Shown here: in pieces, positions 8,857-17,412 of the stretch
Numbering within the stretch: the first letter of the stretch is position 1
Layout: each line of letters opens with the position of its first letter
From: Streptomyces roseolilacinus
Lineage (GTDB): Bacteria; Actinomycetota; Actinomycetes; Streptomycetales; Streptomycetaceae
Length of the DNA: 64,000 nt
Direction of reading: 5' to 3'
Assembly (NCBI RefSeq): GCF_014649335.1
Contig: NZ_BMSV01000008.1
Location: 310,001-374,000 of the forward strand
The notes under the pieces: model-generated
Databases searched by the model: none
What the model saw: the letters and a program-made list of their open reading frames with translations, nothing else
Told to the model about the DNA's origin: nothing
Made by a program: the position numbers and the translations under genes

Positions 8857-9344
8857 CCGGGGCGGGCGGCGCGTTCGAGGCGGCCACCGGGGACGGGCCG
8901 CCGCTCCCGGACCCGACGGCCGACCCGGCGGGGGCCGGGCGGCGCGCCGCCGAGGTCCGGGTGGCGTACGAGGGGCTGCTCCAGATCCGGCGGCTCACCA
9001 ACACCGCAGGCGGCGATCCCGGGGCCGTACCGGCCCCGTGGGAGCGCAACCAGCCGGTGAGGGCGGTCGCCCTGGCCCTGGAGGCGGCCGGCGTCCCGCC
9101 GTCCGCGCTGGACGCCGGGGGACGGCGCGTCAGGACCGGCTACCGCGTCGGCCCCGGCGAGCGGCCGGGGCAGGTGCGGGTGGAGTGGCTGGGGCCGCCG
9201 GGCGGCGGCGCCGCGCAGGAGGAGGACACCGCCCTGGCCGAGTGCGCCCGGGCCCTGGAGCGGCTGGGCTGGGAGGCCCTGCTGTACCGGGGGCCCCGGC
9301 GCCGGCGCCATCTGGAGGTCGAGCCGATACCCGCTCCCGGCTGA
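8853..9344 (+). CDS. hypothetical protein coupled to the WGR-domain gene
   Basis: 163 aa from GTG 8853, which overlaps the WGR stop codon. The composition is normal for coding sequence, with no membrane segment or signal. A helical stretch (AAEVRVAYEGLLQIRRLTN) is followed by a beta-rich region (RVRTGYRVGPGERPGQVRVEWLGP) and a final helix-strand (LAECARALERLGWEALLYRGPRRRRHLEVE). I do not recognise the family. Coupling suggests it works with, or is regulated alongside, the WGR/propeller protein. Confidence 0.72.
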   Translation: MTGAGGAFEAATGDGPPLPDPTADPAGAGRRAAEVRVAYEGLLQIRRLTNTAGGDPGAVPAPWERNQPVRAVALALEAAGVPPSALDAGGRRVRTGYRVGPGERPGQVRVEWLGPPGGGAAQEEDTALAECARALERLGWEALLYRGPRRRRHLEVEPIPAPG

Positions 9345-9481
9345 CCGGGGTCCGTGATCGGCGCCGCGGACGGACCGGAGCGCCGCCGGGAGGGGCGGAG
9401 GTGCCGCCGGGAGGGCCGGCGGCCCGGCCGGACGCCCCGCCGTGCGGGGGACGACCGCCCGTGCGTGGAGCGATCGGTGGC

Positions 9482-9904
9482 TCAGGCGATGGACGCCGAC
9501 ACGATCGCGGACACCGCGAGGTTGCAGGAGGCCGTCACCCACACCGCCGGGTGCGGCTCCGGCTCCACCAGGAGCGCGCCCAGGCGGCCCGGCGTGATCA
9601 GGTCCACCACGAGGAACGCCACCGCCATCATCGCCAGGCCGAGCAGACCGAACACCGCGGTCGACACGAGGCCCTTGCCGAAGTCGTCGTACGTCGACCA
9701 GATGGAGGTGAACACGATGCCGCCGACACCGAGCAGCGCCGAACTCAGCAGCAGGGCGCCGTTGCGGTTGCGGTGCTCCCACACGAGCCGCCGGAGGTTG
9801 CCGGGGGTCAGCACGTCGATCATGACTATGCCGAGGATCAGCAGGATCAGCCCGAGTCCGCCGTAAGCGGCGGCCCGGCCGAGTCCGTTGACGATGTCGA
9901 TCAT
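9482..9904 (-). CDS. DUF350-family membrane protein
   Basis: 140 aa from the ATG at 9904, preceded by GGGGAG. Four membrane helices are evident: AYGGLGLILLILGIVMIDVL, GALLLSSALLGVGGIVF, FGLLGLAMMAVAFLVVDLI and AVWVTASCNLAVSAIVSASIA, with short loops including TPGNLRRLVWEHRNRNG and TPGRLGALL. The repeated helix-Asp-x-xTPG pattern is the internal duplication typical of DUF350 proteins. Function is unknown for the family. Transcription is away from the FMN reductase gene. Confidence 0.75.
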   Translation of the reverse strand: MIDIVNGLGRAAAYGGLGLILLILGIVMIDVLTPGNLRRLVWEHRNRNGALLLSSALLGVGGIVFTSIWSTYDDFGKGLVSTAVFGLLGLAMMAVAFLVVDLITPGRLGALLVEPEPHPAVWVTASCNLAVSAIVSASIA

Positions 9905-10135
9905 TGTGAGCCGGCTCCCCGTGCAGAAGTGATCATGAGTGATCGTGGTCAAGGCGACGCAAAATGTAGCGCACCGCCGGAGGGCACCGGCCCACGCGGG
10001 CGGGGGAACGCCCGTGACCCGGATGGCCCCGCCACCCGGCGCGCGGCGCCGAATCCCGCGCACAGTGGTACGGCACGCGGAGCGCCACCCCGTCGCGCCC
10101 CGTGCCGCAGCAGCCCCGACGCCGGGAGGAACCGC
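9905..10135. other. intergenic region, nothing recognised
   Basis: Between the divergent DUF350 and FMN-reductase genes (starts 9904 and 10431). The part near 9905-9965 is less GC-rich (gtgcagaagtgatcatgagtg) and is the likely promoter area for the DUF350 gene. No clear hexamers or operators were found. Confidence 0.3.
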
Positions 10136-10375
10136 ATGGCGTTCGACGAGACGGCGGGTCGGGCGGCACCGCCGTCCGCGGTCGCGTACCGCCCCCGCCC
10201 GCGTCCGGCGCGGGCCGGCGGCCCCCCGCACCACCGGTCCGCCGCACCGCTCGCGCCACTCACACCGCCCATCCCGTTCACGGTGCTCGCCCCGCTCCTG
10301 GCGGGGAGGGGCCGTCCACGTCCGGGCGGGGACCCGCGGGGGCCGGAGCGGCCACCCGGGCACCGCGTCCGCTGA
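10136..10375 (+). CDS. possible small Pro/Arg-rich ORF
   Basis: 79 codons from an ATG preceded by GGGAGGA at a good distance. The product (MAFDETAGRAAPPSAVAYRP) is Pro/Arg/Gly-rich with no recognisable domain, and its composition could be that of a chance frame in GC-rich DNA. The strong ribosome site is the only positive evidence. It may be a leader for the FMN-reductase gene 56 bp downstream. Confidence 0.25.
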   Translation: MAFDETAGRAAPPSAVAYRPRPRPARAGGPPHHRSAAPLAPLTPPIPFTVLAPLLAGRGRPRPGGDPRGPERPPGHRVR

Positions 10376-10430
10376 CCCGCCCGCGCCGCCCGTCCGCCCG
10401 CGCCGCCGACCGACGAAAGGCCCAGCCCCC

Positions 10431-11111
10431 ATGAGCAGCACGACCGACCGCCGCCCGCTGTCGTTCCTCGTCCTGACCGGCTCCCGGCGAACCGACTCGT
10501 TCAACACGAAGCTCGCCCGGCTGGCCGTGGCCGCCGTCCAGGCCAACGGGGCGACGGCCTCCTTCGCCTCCGTCGGGGACTTCCCCGTGCCGGACTACGA
10601 CGCCGACGCCGAGACCACCGACGGCATCCCGCCCGGAGCCGAGCGCTTCCGGGAACGGCTCCACGAGGTGGACGCGCTGATCATCGCGTCACCCGAGTAC
10701 AACGCCTCGGTGCCCGGCGTCCTGAAGAACCTCATCGACTGGACGTCGCGGTTCCGCCCGCAGCCCTTCAACGAGTTGCAGGTGCTGCTCCTGTCGGCGT
10801 CCCCGTCGATGGTCGGCGGCAACCGCGGCCTGTGGGCCCTGCGCGTCCCGCTGGAACACCTCGGCACCCGCGTCTACCCCGACATGTTCTCCCTGGCCGC
10901 CGCCCACACGCAGCTCGACGACGAGGGGCGGTTCACGGACGGGACGCTCCGGGAGCGGTTCGAGGCGAACATCGTCAACTTCATGAACCTCGTGGAGGCC
11001 GCCACGCACTACCCGTGCGTCAAGAAGGCCTGGGTGGAGTACCTCGGCGAACGCCCGGACCCGGCGGTCGACCGCGTCCAGGCGGAGACCGGTCAGGGGC
11101 CCGCCCGGTGA
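10431..11111 (+). CDS. NADPH-dependent FMN reductase (flavodoxin-fold NAD(P)H oxidoreductase)
   Basis: 226 aa from ATG 10431. The flavodoxin-like fold is shown by SFLVLTGSRRTDSFNTKLARL (phosphate-binding loop), ALIIASPEYNASVPGVLKNLIDW (the conserved SPEYN flavin-contact motif) and VLLLSASPSMVGGNRG. It probably uses NADPH and FMN to reduce quinones, azo compounds or flavin. The C-terminal 40 residues (THYPCVKKAWVEYLGERPDPAVDRVQ) extend past the core. The TPP enzyme starts 88 bp downstream on the same strand. Confidence 0.88.
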   Translation: MSSTTDRRPLSFLVLTGSRRTDSFNTKLARLAVAAVQANGATASFASVGDFPVPDYDADAETTDGIPPGAERFRERLHEVDALIIASPEYNASVPGVLKNLIDWTSRFRPQPFNELQVLLLSASPSMVGGNRGLWALRVPLEHLGTRVYPDMFSLAAAHTQLDDEGRFTDGTLRERFEANIVNFMNLVEAATHYPCVKKAWVEYLGERPDPAVDRVQAETGQGPAR

Positions 11112-11199
11112 CCGGGGTTTGTGGACCGTCGCGGCGGTCACCCGGACGGCACGACCGACGTGTGTCGAGACGGTCCGCGAGGGACCGGAGGGAGATGCC

Positions 11200-13005
11200 A
11201 TGACTTCGGTGGCCGACTACGTACTGGAGCGGGTGCGCGGATGGGGCGTCGACCGCGTCTACGGGTACCCCGGCGACGGGATCAACGGCCTGCTCGGCGC
11301 CTTCGGCCGGGCCGCGGAGGGGCCGGAGTTCATCCAGGCGCGGCACGAGGAGGCCGCCGCGTTCATGGCGTGCGGACACGCCAAGTTCACCGGTGAGGTG
11401 GGCTGTTGCGTCGCCACCTCCGGGCCCGGCGCGATCCACCTGCTCAACGGCCTGTACGACGCCAAGCTCGACCACCAGCCCGTCGTCGCGATCGTCGGCC
11501 AGCAGCGGCGCCTGAGCCTCGGCTCGTCCTACCAGCAGGAGATCGCCCTCGAACAGGTCTTCGCCGACGTGTCCGAGTACTGCCAGGTGATCACGCACCC
11601 GGGGCAGGCGCGGCACGTCGTGGACCGGGCGTTCAAGACCGCCCTCACCACCCGCTCCGTCGCCACGGTCATCATCCCGGCGGACGTCCAGGAGGAGGAG
11701 GCCGTCCCCTCGCCCCCCAAGCAGCACGGCTCCGTCTACTCCAGCATCGGCTGGAGCCGCCCGCGGGTCCTGCCCGACGAGACCGAACTCCGCAAGGCCG
11801 CCGACATCCTCAACGAGGGCGCCAAGGTGGCCATGATCATCGGTCAGGGCGCCGCACACGCCGAGGCCGAGGTCACCGAGGTCGCCGAACTCCTCGGCGC
11901 GGGCGTCGCCAAGGCCCTCCTCGGCCGCGAGGTCCTCCCCGACGACCTGCCGTTCGTCACCGGCCCCATCGGCCTGCTCGGCAGCAAGGCCAGCGACGAC
12001 ATGATCCGCGGCTGCGACACGCTGTTCATGGTCGGCACCTCCTTCCCGTACGCCGAGTGGCTCCCCGACGAGGGCCAGGCCCGCGGCGTCGAGATCGACA
12101 TCGACGGCCGCATGATCGGCATGCGCTACCCCATGGACGCCCACCTCGTCGGCGACGCCGGCGAGACGCTCAGGGCGCTGATCCCCCTGCTGCAGCGCAA
12201 GAAGGACCGCTCCTGGCGCAAGAAGATCGAGAAGGACGTCAAGGAGTGGCACCGCGTCCTCGACCGGCGCGCCCACCAGAGCTTCGACGGGAAGGTCAAC
12301 CCGCAGAGCGTCGTCGCCGAACTGTCGCCGCGCCTTCCCGACCGCTGCATCCTCACCGCGGACTCCGGGTCGGCCACCAACTGGTGGGCCCGCCACCTGA
12401 AGCTCCGCAAGGGCATGCACGCCTCGCTGTCGGGCACGCTCGCGACGATGGGCCCCGCCACCCCGTACGCCATCGCCGCCCGCTTCGCCCACCCCGACCG
12501 GCCGGTGATCGCCTTCATCGGGGACGGCGCGTTCCAGATGAACGGCATGAACGAGATGATCACCGTGAAGAGGTACGGCGACCGGCTCGCGGGCGGCCCC
12601 CCGCTGATCTTCTGCGTCTTCAACAACCAGGACCTCAACCAGGTCACCTGGGAGCAGCGCGCCCTCTCCGGCGACCCCAAGTTCCCCGGTTCCCAGGACA
12701 TCCCGGACGTGCCCTACGCGCGGTACGCCGAACTCCTCGGGCTCAAGGGCGTCTACTGCGACGACCCGAAGAAGGTCGGTGCGGCCTGGGAGGAGGCCCT
12801 GCGCAGCGACCTCCCCGTCGTCCTCGAGTTCAAGGTCGACGCCGACATCGCCCCCATCCCGCCGCACATCGTGCTGGACCAGGGGGTGAAGGCCGCGAAG
12901 GCCGCCGTCCGGGACCCCGACGGCGTCGGCATCGTCACCCGCGGTGTCCGCCAGAAGCTCACCGACCTCGCCGGTCACCTGACGGGAGGTCGCGGCTCCG
13001 CCTGA
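11200..13005 (+). CDS. thiamine-pyrophosphate-requiring enzyme, pyruvate oxidase/dehydrogenase (quinone)-like
   Basis: 601 aa from ATG 11200, with GGAG upstream. The PYR domain begins VADYVLERVRGWGVDRVYGYPGDGINGLL and carries the catalytic Glu in ARHEEAAAFMACG. A central FAD/DHAP-like domain (AKVAMIIGQGAAHAEAEVTEVAELL) precedes the PP domain with GDGAFQMNGMNEMITVKRYG...FNNQD, the GDG-NN motif for Mg-ThDP. Length and layout fit the acetolactate-synthase/pyruvate-oxidase superfamily, closest to PoxB-type enzymes that decarboxylate pyruvate to acetate. Acetolactate synthase is less likely, as no small subunit is near. It is convergent with the FUSC gene. Confidence 0.85.
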   Translation: MTSVADYVLERVRGWGVDRVYGYPGDGINGLLGAFGRAAEGPEFIQARHEEAAAFMACGHAKFTGEVGCCVATSGPGAIHLLNGLYDAKLDHQPVVAIVGQQRRLSLGSSYQQEIALEQVFADVSEYCQVITHPGQARHVVDRAFKTALTTRSVATVIIPADVQEEEAVPSPPKQHGSVYSSIGWSRPRVLPDETELRKAADILNEGAKVAMIIGQGAAHAEAEVTEVAELLGAGVAKALLGREVLPDDLPFVTGPIGLLGSKASDDMIRGCDTLFMVGTSFPYAEWLPDEGQARGVEIDIDGRMIGMRYPMDAHLVGDAGETLRALIPLLQRKKDRSWRKKIEKDVKEWHRVLDRRAHQSFDGKVNPQSVVAELSPRLPDRCILTADSGSATNWWARHLKLRKGMHASLSGTLATMGPATPYAIAARFAHPDRPVIAFIGDGAFQMNGMNEMITVKRYGDRLAGGPPLIFCVFNNQDLNQVTWEQRALSGDPKFPGSQDIPDVPYARYAELLGLKGVYCDDPKKVGAAWEEALRSDLPVVLEFKVDADIAPIPPHIVLDQGVKAAKAAVRDPDGVGIVTRGVRQKLTDLAGHLTGGRGSA

Positions 13006-13068
13006 CGGGCCCCGAGCGCCTCCTCCCGACGGTCCGCCGATCCGACGGCCCACCCGGAGCGCCCCGTG

Positions 13069-14241
13069 TCACGACCGGTCGTCGTGGTGCGGGGGCTCCT
13101 GGAGCAGTTGCTCCACGGCCCGGTGGGCGTCCACGAGGAGCGAACCGTACAGGCCCATCCACTCGGGGTCGGTGGTGCCCCTGCCGGCCAGGAGCCGCCG
13201 CAGGTCCTCGTGGGCGGCGTCGGTCTCCTCGACCGCCCGCCGCAGCCGGGACCGCGCCGGCCCGGAGTCCTCGGTGACGACGTGCCCGAACGCCGTCACC
13301 GCGGCCGCCAGGCAGCGGAGGAGCCGCGCGTAGCGGGCCGCCACGTCCTCTTCGGGGCGCGGTTTGGCCGTATCGCCGTCAGCGGCCTCGGTGAGCGTGT
13401 GCGTCAGGTCGCGCGTGTAGCGGGCGAGTTCCTCCAGTACGTACATCGTGTGGGCGTACGGGCCGTGCCGGTGCAGGAACCGCGTCCGGTGGCGGGCGGC
13501 GGGGTTGAGGCGGGCGCTCTCCTCCGTCCTGGCCAGGGCGTCCCGCGCCTCGCCGACGAGTTCGGCGAGGCGCCGGGCGCACCGGTCCCATTCGCGGGCG
13601 TCCCCGTGGTCCCAGGAGCCGGCCAGCCCCCGGGCGATGCGGGCCAGGCAGTCCGAGGTCGCGTCGAGGGCGGTGCTCAGCGAGTTGCGGCCGTCGCGCA
13701 GGTACACCGGGGGGCGGACCAGCATGTTGACGGCCACGCCCACGGTCGCGCCCAGCAGCGTCTCCAGCAGCCTGGCGACGGCCTGGTCGACGCTCGGGTC
13801 ACCGGTGGTGAGGGTGAAGAGGGCCGCGGTGGCGCCGTAGATCCCCTGGTCCCCGAGCTTGCGCCAGTTGCCGAGGAGGAGGGTGACGGGGAGCACCAGG
13901 GCCATGGCCAGTGTCGGGTCGCCGAGTGCCATGCCGGCCGCGGTCGCGAGGGTGGTGCCCACGGCGATGGCGGCGAACTGCTCCAGGCTCTGCGCCACCG
14001 ACCGGTACACCGTGGCCCGCACGAGGGCGACCGCCGCCCACGGGGCGATGAAGGCCATCGGCGCCTCCAGCACCCGGCTCGCGATGATCCACGCGACCAG
14101 GGCCGCCAGGGCGGCCTTGAGCGACTGGACGGCCAGGTCGCGTTCGCGTCCCGGCCCCGCCCAGGCGCTGCGTACCGCACGCGTCACGGACCGGGTCTCG
14201 GCGCGCAGGGTTTCGGGGAGGTGGTGCCACGGTTTCGCCAT
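13069..14241 (-). CDS. FUSC-family membrane protein (aromatic-acid exporter-like)
   Basis: About 390 aa starting at the internal ATG at 14241 (MAKPWHHLPETLRAETRSV); the upstream frame is low-complexity Arg/Gly. The N-terminal half has about six hydrophobic segments (SLKAALAALVAWIIASRVL, AFIAPWAAVALVRATVYRS, FAAIAVGTTLATAAGMAL, PTLAMALVLPVTLLLGNW, GATVGVAVNMLVRPP), the FUSC/DUF939 layout. The C-terminal half is a long soluble helical domain (TSDCLARIARGLAGSW to HRAVEQLLQEPPHHDDRS). Family members export small aromatic or other toxic organic acids; substrate unknown. Confidence 0.82.
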   Translation of the reverse strand: MAKPWHHLPETLRAETRSVTRAVRSAWAGPGRERDLAVQSLKAALAALVAWIIASRVLEAPMAFIAPWAAVALVRATVYRSVAQSLEQFAAIAVGTTLATAAGMALGDPTLAMALVLPVTLLLGNWRKLGDQGIYGATAALFTLTTGDPSVDQAVARLLETLLGATVGVAVNMLVRPPVYLRDGRNSLSTALDATSDCLARIARGLAGSWDHGDAREWDRCARRLAELVGEARDALARTEESARLNPAARHRTRFLHRHGPYAHTMYVLEELARYTRDLTHTLTEAADGDTAKPRPEEDVAARYARLLRCLAAAVTAFGHVVTEDSGPARSRLRRAVEETDAAHEDLRRLLAGRGTTDPEWMGLYGSLLVDAHRAVEQLLQEPPHHDDRS

Positions 14242-14336
14242 CCGGTGCAGGTGCCACGCGGCGCGCCCCCGCACACCTCCGTACCCGCCCCGGCTCCGCG
14301 CGCCCCCGGCGGCGGGGCCCACGAGCCGCCCGACGG

Positions 14337-14495
14337 CCGGACGCCGCCCGGCGCGGCGCGCCCTCCCTCCGTCACGCACCCGTCACGCGGCGAACCGGCG
14401 ACCGTCGGACCGGCGGACCCGGACGCCGCCCGGCGCGGCGCGCCCTCCCTCCGTCACGCACCCGTCACGCGGCGAACCGGCGACCGTCGGACCGG
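14337..14495. repeat. 82-bp tandem duplication
   Basis: A 77-bp block starting ccggacgccgcccggcgcgg and ending accgtcggaccgg occurs at 14337-14413 and again, apparently identical, at 14419-14495, a period of 82 bp. It lies in the non-coding space between the FUSC start and the glucose dehydrogenase stop (14535). Each copy contains two short direct cgtcacgc elements. Confidence 0.85.
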
Positions 14496-14534
14496 CCGAC
14501 CAGGCGATCAAGCGACCGAGGACGGCCGGCGTGA

Positions 14535-15590
14535 TCAAGAACCGTCCAGGGTGATCACGACCTTGACGTCGTCGTCGTGCCCGGCGAAGGCGTCCCGGAA
14601 GCGCTCCAGCGGCACCCGCCGGGTGACCAGGCCGTCCAGCCACCCCTCGTCGGCCCGGGCCAGCGCCGCCGCGGCCTGCCGGTAGTGGTCGAGGTTGGCG
14701 TTCACCGAGCCGACGACCACGTCGTTCTCCAGCACCAGGTCGCGGTTGACCATCCCGGCGTCCACCGTGATGTGCCGGCCGGCGGGGGACACCCCGGTCA
14801 GGCACAGGACACCGTACGGCGAGGTGCCGGACATGGCCGCGAACACGACCTGCGCGGCGCCGGTCGCCTCGATGACCACGTCGGGCCGCAGACCGTCCAT
14901 CACGTCACGGACGTCGGCGCTGTGGTACGTCGCGCCGAGGGACCGTACGAGCGCCAGCTTCGGGCCCCGCTCGACGCGGTCCAGCACGTGCACCTCCAGG
15001 CCCCGCTGCACGCCGATCAGCGCGGCGAGGAGCCCGACGGGGCCGGCTCCGGTCACGAGGACGCGCCGCGGTTCGAACCAGGAGCGGTCCCCCACCAGGT
15101 CGACCTGCCGCCACGCCTTGGCCACGACGGACGTCGGCTCCAGGAGCGTCCCCACGTGCTCCAGACGCGGATCCAACGGGACGGCGTAGTCGCACTCCAC
15201 GGTCCAGTACTGCGCACCGTAGCCGTCGAGCTCCTTGATGCCCCGCTCCCGGTAGCGGCCGTTGCGGCACATGTCGAAGTGCCCGCGGGCGCACGCACCG
15301 CACGGGACGGGGTCCGGGCGGCGGACCACGCCGACCACCAGGTCGCCGGGGGAGAATCCGCTCCCGGGCGGCGCCTGCTCCACCCGCCCCAGCGACTCGT
15401 GACCGGCCACCATCCAGTCCCGTCCGTCGGGCGCGGTGCCGTACCGCCCGTCGGCGATCTCCCGGTCGGTACCGCAGACCCCCAGCGCCAGCCCCCGCAC
15501 CAGCAGCTCCTGCGGGCCCGGATCGGGTGGGGGGAGTTCACGGACCTCCATCGAGGCCCCGGGGCCGGGCCGGACCGTCAGTGCGCGCAT
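14535..15590 (-). CDS. gdh: zinc-dependent glucose 1-dehydrogenase (MDR family)
   Basis: 351 aa from the ATG at 15590. The catalytic-zinc ligands are visible in LGVCGTDREI (Cys), VAGHESLGRV (His-Glu) and the distal LLEPTSV Glu. The structural zinc lobe is CGACARGHFDMC. The NAD(P) site is RRVLVTGAGPVGLLAALIGVQRGLEVHVLDR. The sequence IKELDGYGAQYW and the C-terminal VPLERFRDAFAGHDDDVKVVI match Glu_dehyd_C-type glucose dehydrogenases. These oxidise D-glucose to gluconolactone with NAD(P). A gluconokinase gene 1.1 kb away would consume the product. The product start is preceded by GGAAGGAC on the coding strand. Confidence 0.85.
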   Translation of the reverse strand: MRALTVRPGPGASMEVRELPPPDPGPQELLVRGLALGVCGTDREIADGRYGTAPDGRDWMVAGHESLGRVEQAPPGSGFSPGDLVVGVVRRPDPVPCGACARGHFDMCRNGRYRERGIKELDGYGAQYWTVECDYAVPLDPRLEHVGTLLEPTSVVAKAWRQVDLVGDRSWFEPRRVLVTGAGPVGLLAALIGVQRGLEVHVLDRVERGPKLALVRSLGATYHSADVRDVMDGLRPDVVIEATGAAQVVFAAMSGTSPYGVLCLTGVSPAGRHITVDAGMVNRDLVLENDVVVGSVNANLDHYRQAAAALARADEGWLDGLVTRRVPLERFRDAFAGHDDDVKVVITLDGS

Positions 15591-15791
15591 GGGTCGTCCT
15601 TCCGTTCCGTGTCGGGAGAGGGGAGTCCTGGGCGCGGTTCGCCGCTTCGGCCCGCACGTGTACGGGGCCGGTGCCGCGCCCGGCGGCGGGGGCACGGAGG
15701 CCGGACGCGCCCCGCTCCCCGCAGGGGCGCCGTGCCGGCGTACCGGAGGGGCCCGGCCCGCGCGGCAGCCCCGGGCGACGGGCTCCGGTGC

Positions 15792-16040
15792 CTACGGCGC
15801 CGCACGGGACACCGCCAGGCCCGACCCGATCAGACGGCGCAGCGCGATCACGGCGGCGGCCGCCAGGATGCCGTCCCACGACGGGGCACCGGCCAGCCGC
15901 ACCAGGCCGGCCGCGGTCAGGAAGTCGAGCAGGACGGCCAGGGCGCGGCGGACGTCTCCCGTCAGCCGGTGGGCCGCCGCCGCCGAGACGAGACCGGCGC
16001 CGGTGACCAGCACGGCGGCGGCCTGCAGCCAGGCGTTCAC
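15792..16040 (-). CDS. small membrane protein coupled to DUF1622 gene
   Basis: 82 aa from GTG 16040, which overlaps the TGA of the DUF1622 gene (GTGA), so translation is coupled. Three hydrophobic segments are seen (WLQAAAVLVTGAGLVSAAAA, ALAVLLDFLTAAGLVRLAG, ILAAAAVIALRRLIGSGLAV) with few charged residues. The second contains a charged Asp, as in the neighbouring DUF1622 protein. No named family is recognised. It likely forms a membrane complex with its partner. Confidence 0.7.
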   Translation of the reverse strand: MNAWLQAAAVLVTGAGLVSAAAAHRLTGDVRRALAVLLDFLTAAGLVRLAGAPSWDGILAAAAVIALRRLIGSGLAVSRAAP

Positions 16041-16447
16041 GACGGCTTCCCCCCGACGGGCCGCTCCAGCGGGTCCCCGCCCCGCGCGAGCTCCGCACGC
16101 TCCTGTGCGATCTCGCGTCCGAGGAAGTAGTTGAGCGCGGTACGGATGGCCGCGATCGCCGCCAGCTGGCCGATCTCGGTGAAGCTCGGCGCGACCGCCG
16201 TGCGCAGCACGTCGCCGGCGAGCTGGAACTCCAGGCCCAGGACGAGGAAGCGCCCCAGGCTGAGCCGGATCCGGTTGAACCCGGCCACCCGGTCGCGCCG
16301 CCGCAGGCCCGCCTTGACGAACTGGACGAACGCCCAGCCGGCACCGATGAAGATGATCAGCGCTCCGGCGGACTCGACGAGCCGTACCAGGAGGCTGATG
16401 GCTTCGCGCAGGGTCGACTCGGGCAGGAGCTCCACCGACACGATCAT
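16037..16447 (-). CDS. DUF1622-family membrane protein
   Basis: 136 aa from the ATG at 16447 (MIVSVELLPESTLREAIS). It has three membrane helices: LVRLVESAGALIIFIGAGWAFVQFV, LGRFLVLGLEFQLAGDVLRTAV and IGQLAAIAAIRTALNYFLGREI. The motif RIRLSLGRFLVLGLEFQLAGDVLRT is the hallmark of DUF1622. The C-terminal cytoplasmic tail is Glu-rich. Function is unknown in this family. Confidence 0.85.
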   Translation of the reverse strand: MIVSVELLPESTLREAISLLVRLVESAGALIIFIGAGWAFVQFVKAGLRRRDRVAGFNRIRLSLGRFLVLGLEFQLAGDVLRTAVAPSFTEIGQLAAIAAIRTALNYFLGREIAQERAELARGGDPLERPVGGKPS

Positions 16448-16602
16448 GGGAGGCAGGTACCCCCGCACCCCGGCACCGATGCCGCCCGTGCTCCACCCGG
16501 CCCACGCCGCCGGCGCGCGACCGGCCGGCAGCCACCCCGCACCTCATGCCCCTCCTGCACCTCACGACATCCCGTACCTCACGGCGACCACGTCCCTCAC
16601 AT

Positions 16603-16638
16603 GACCACGCCCGTCACGGTGACCACGCCCGTCACGGT
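16603..16638. repeat. 18-bp tandem direct repeat
   Basis: GACCACGCCCGTCACGGT is present twice head-to-tail, directly downstream of the gluconokinase stop codon. A degenerate third copy lies just upstream (gcgaccacgtccctcaca). Confidence 0.7.
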
Positions 16639-16661
16639 GATCAAGTCCCCCGTGGCGCCCC

Positions 16662-17177
16662 TCACCGCGAGGCGCCCCTCACCGCGGCGAGCGCCAGCGC
16701 GGTCGTCTCCTCGGGCGTGCCCTCGACGGACACCTCGGCGCCGTGCTCGTCGGGTCCCGGCGGCTCCAGGGCCTCGAACTGCGACCGCAGCAGGCTCACC
16801 GGCATGAAGTGGCCGCGTCGGGCGGCGATGCGGGCGGCGATCAGTTCGGCCGGACCGTGCAGATGGACGAAGAAGACACGTGGTGACACGGCGGCGAACC
16901 GGTCGCGGTAGCGCCGCTTGAGCGCGGAGCAGGTGATGACGCCCCCGTGGTCGAGGTGGCTCCGCAGCCACCCGGCGACCCGGTCCAGCCAGGGCGCCCT
17001 GTCCTCGTCGGTCAGAGGCACACCGGCTTCCATCTTCTCGATGTTCCCCGGCGGGTGGAGGTCGTCCCCCTCCTCGTACGGCACGCCCAGGTGCCGTGCC
17101 AGGGCCCGGCCGATCGTCGACTTGCCGGAGCCGGAGACCCCCGCGACGACGACCAGCGGAAACGCGTGATCCGGCAT
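16662..17177 (-). CDS. gntK: gluconokinase
   Basis: 171 aa, the usual size for GntK/IdnK-type kinases, starting at ATG 17177. The P-loop is VVVAGVSGSGKST near residues 9-21. GDDLHPPGNIEKMEAGVPLTDEDRAPWL and ITCSALKRRYRDRF are strongly conserved gluconate-kinase motifs. RIAARRGHFMPVSLLRSQFEALEPP is the lid and C-terminal helix. It phosphorylates D-gluconate to 6-phosphogluconate, feeding the pentose phosphate pathway. It is divergent from the rhomboid gene. The glucose dehydrogenase gene on the same strand could supply gluconate after lactone hydrolysis. Confidence 0.92.
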   Translation of the reverse strand: MPDHAFPLVVVAGVSGSGKSTIGRALARHLGVPYEEGDDLHPPGNIEKMEAGVPLTDEDRAPWLDRVAGWLRSHLDHGGVITCSALKRRYRDRFAAVSPRVFFVHLHGPAELIAARIAARRGHFMPVSLLRSQFEALEPPGPDEHGAEVSVEGTPEETTALALAAVRGASR

Positions 17178-17412
17178 GTCCCCATCCCCGTTCGGTACCC
17201 GTGTCCAGGGCAGGACGGGTACCCGCGCGGCGCGCCTCGTACGCGGCGGGATCGGGCCCCGCCGCCGTACGTCCGGCGGGAGTACGGGCGCGGAGCCGGA
17301 CGGCGCACGTCGGGGCACGACCCGTCGGCGGAGAGCGGGACACCGACCCGTGACGCCGCGATCGAAAGCGATCGGTCTGATTCATGCGCTTATGGCAGGG
17401 CAGTGGACCGGT

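Noticed and set aside
11020..13053. 677-codon minus-strand frame opposite the TPP enzyme
   Set aside because: Gly/Val/Asp-rich antisense shadow; the plus strand has intact ThDP motifs.
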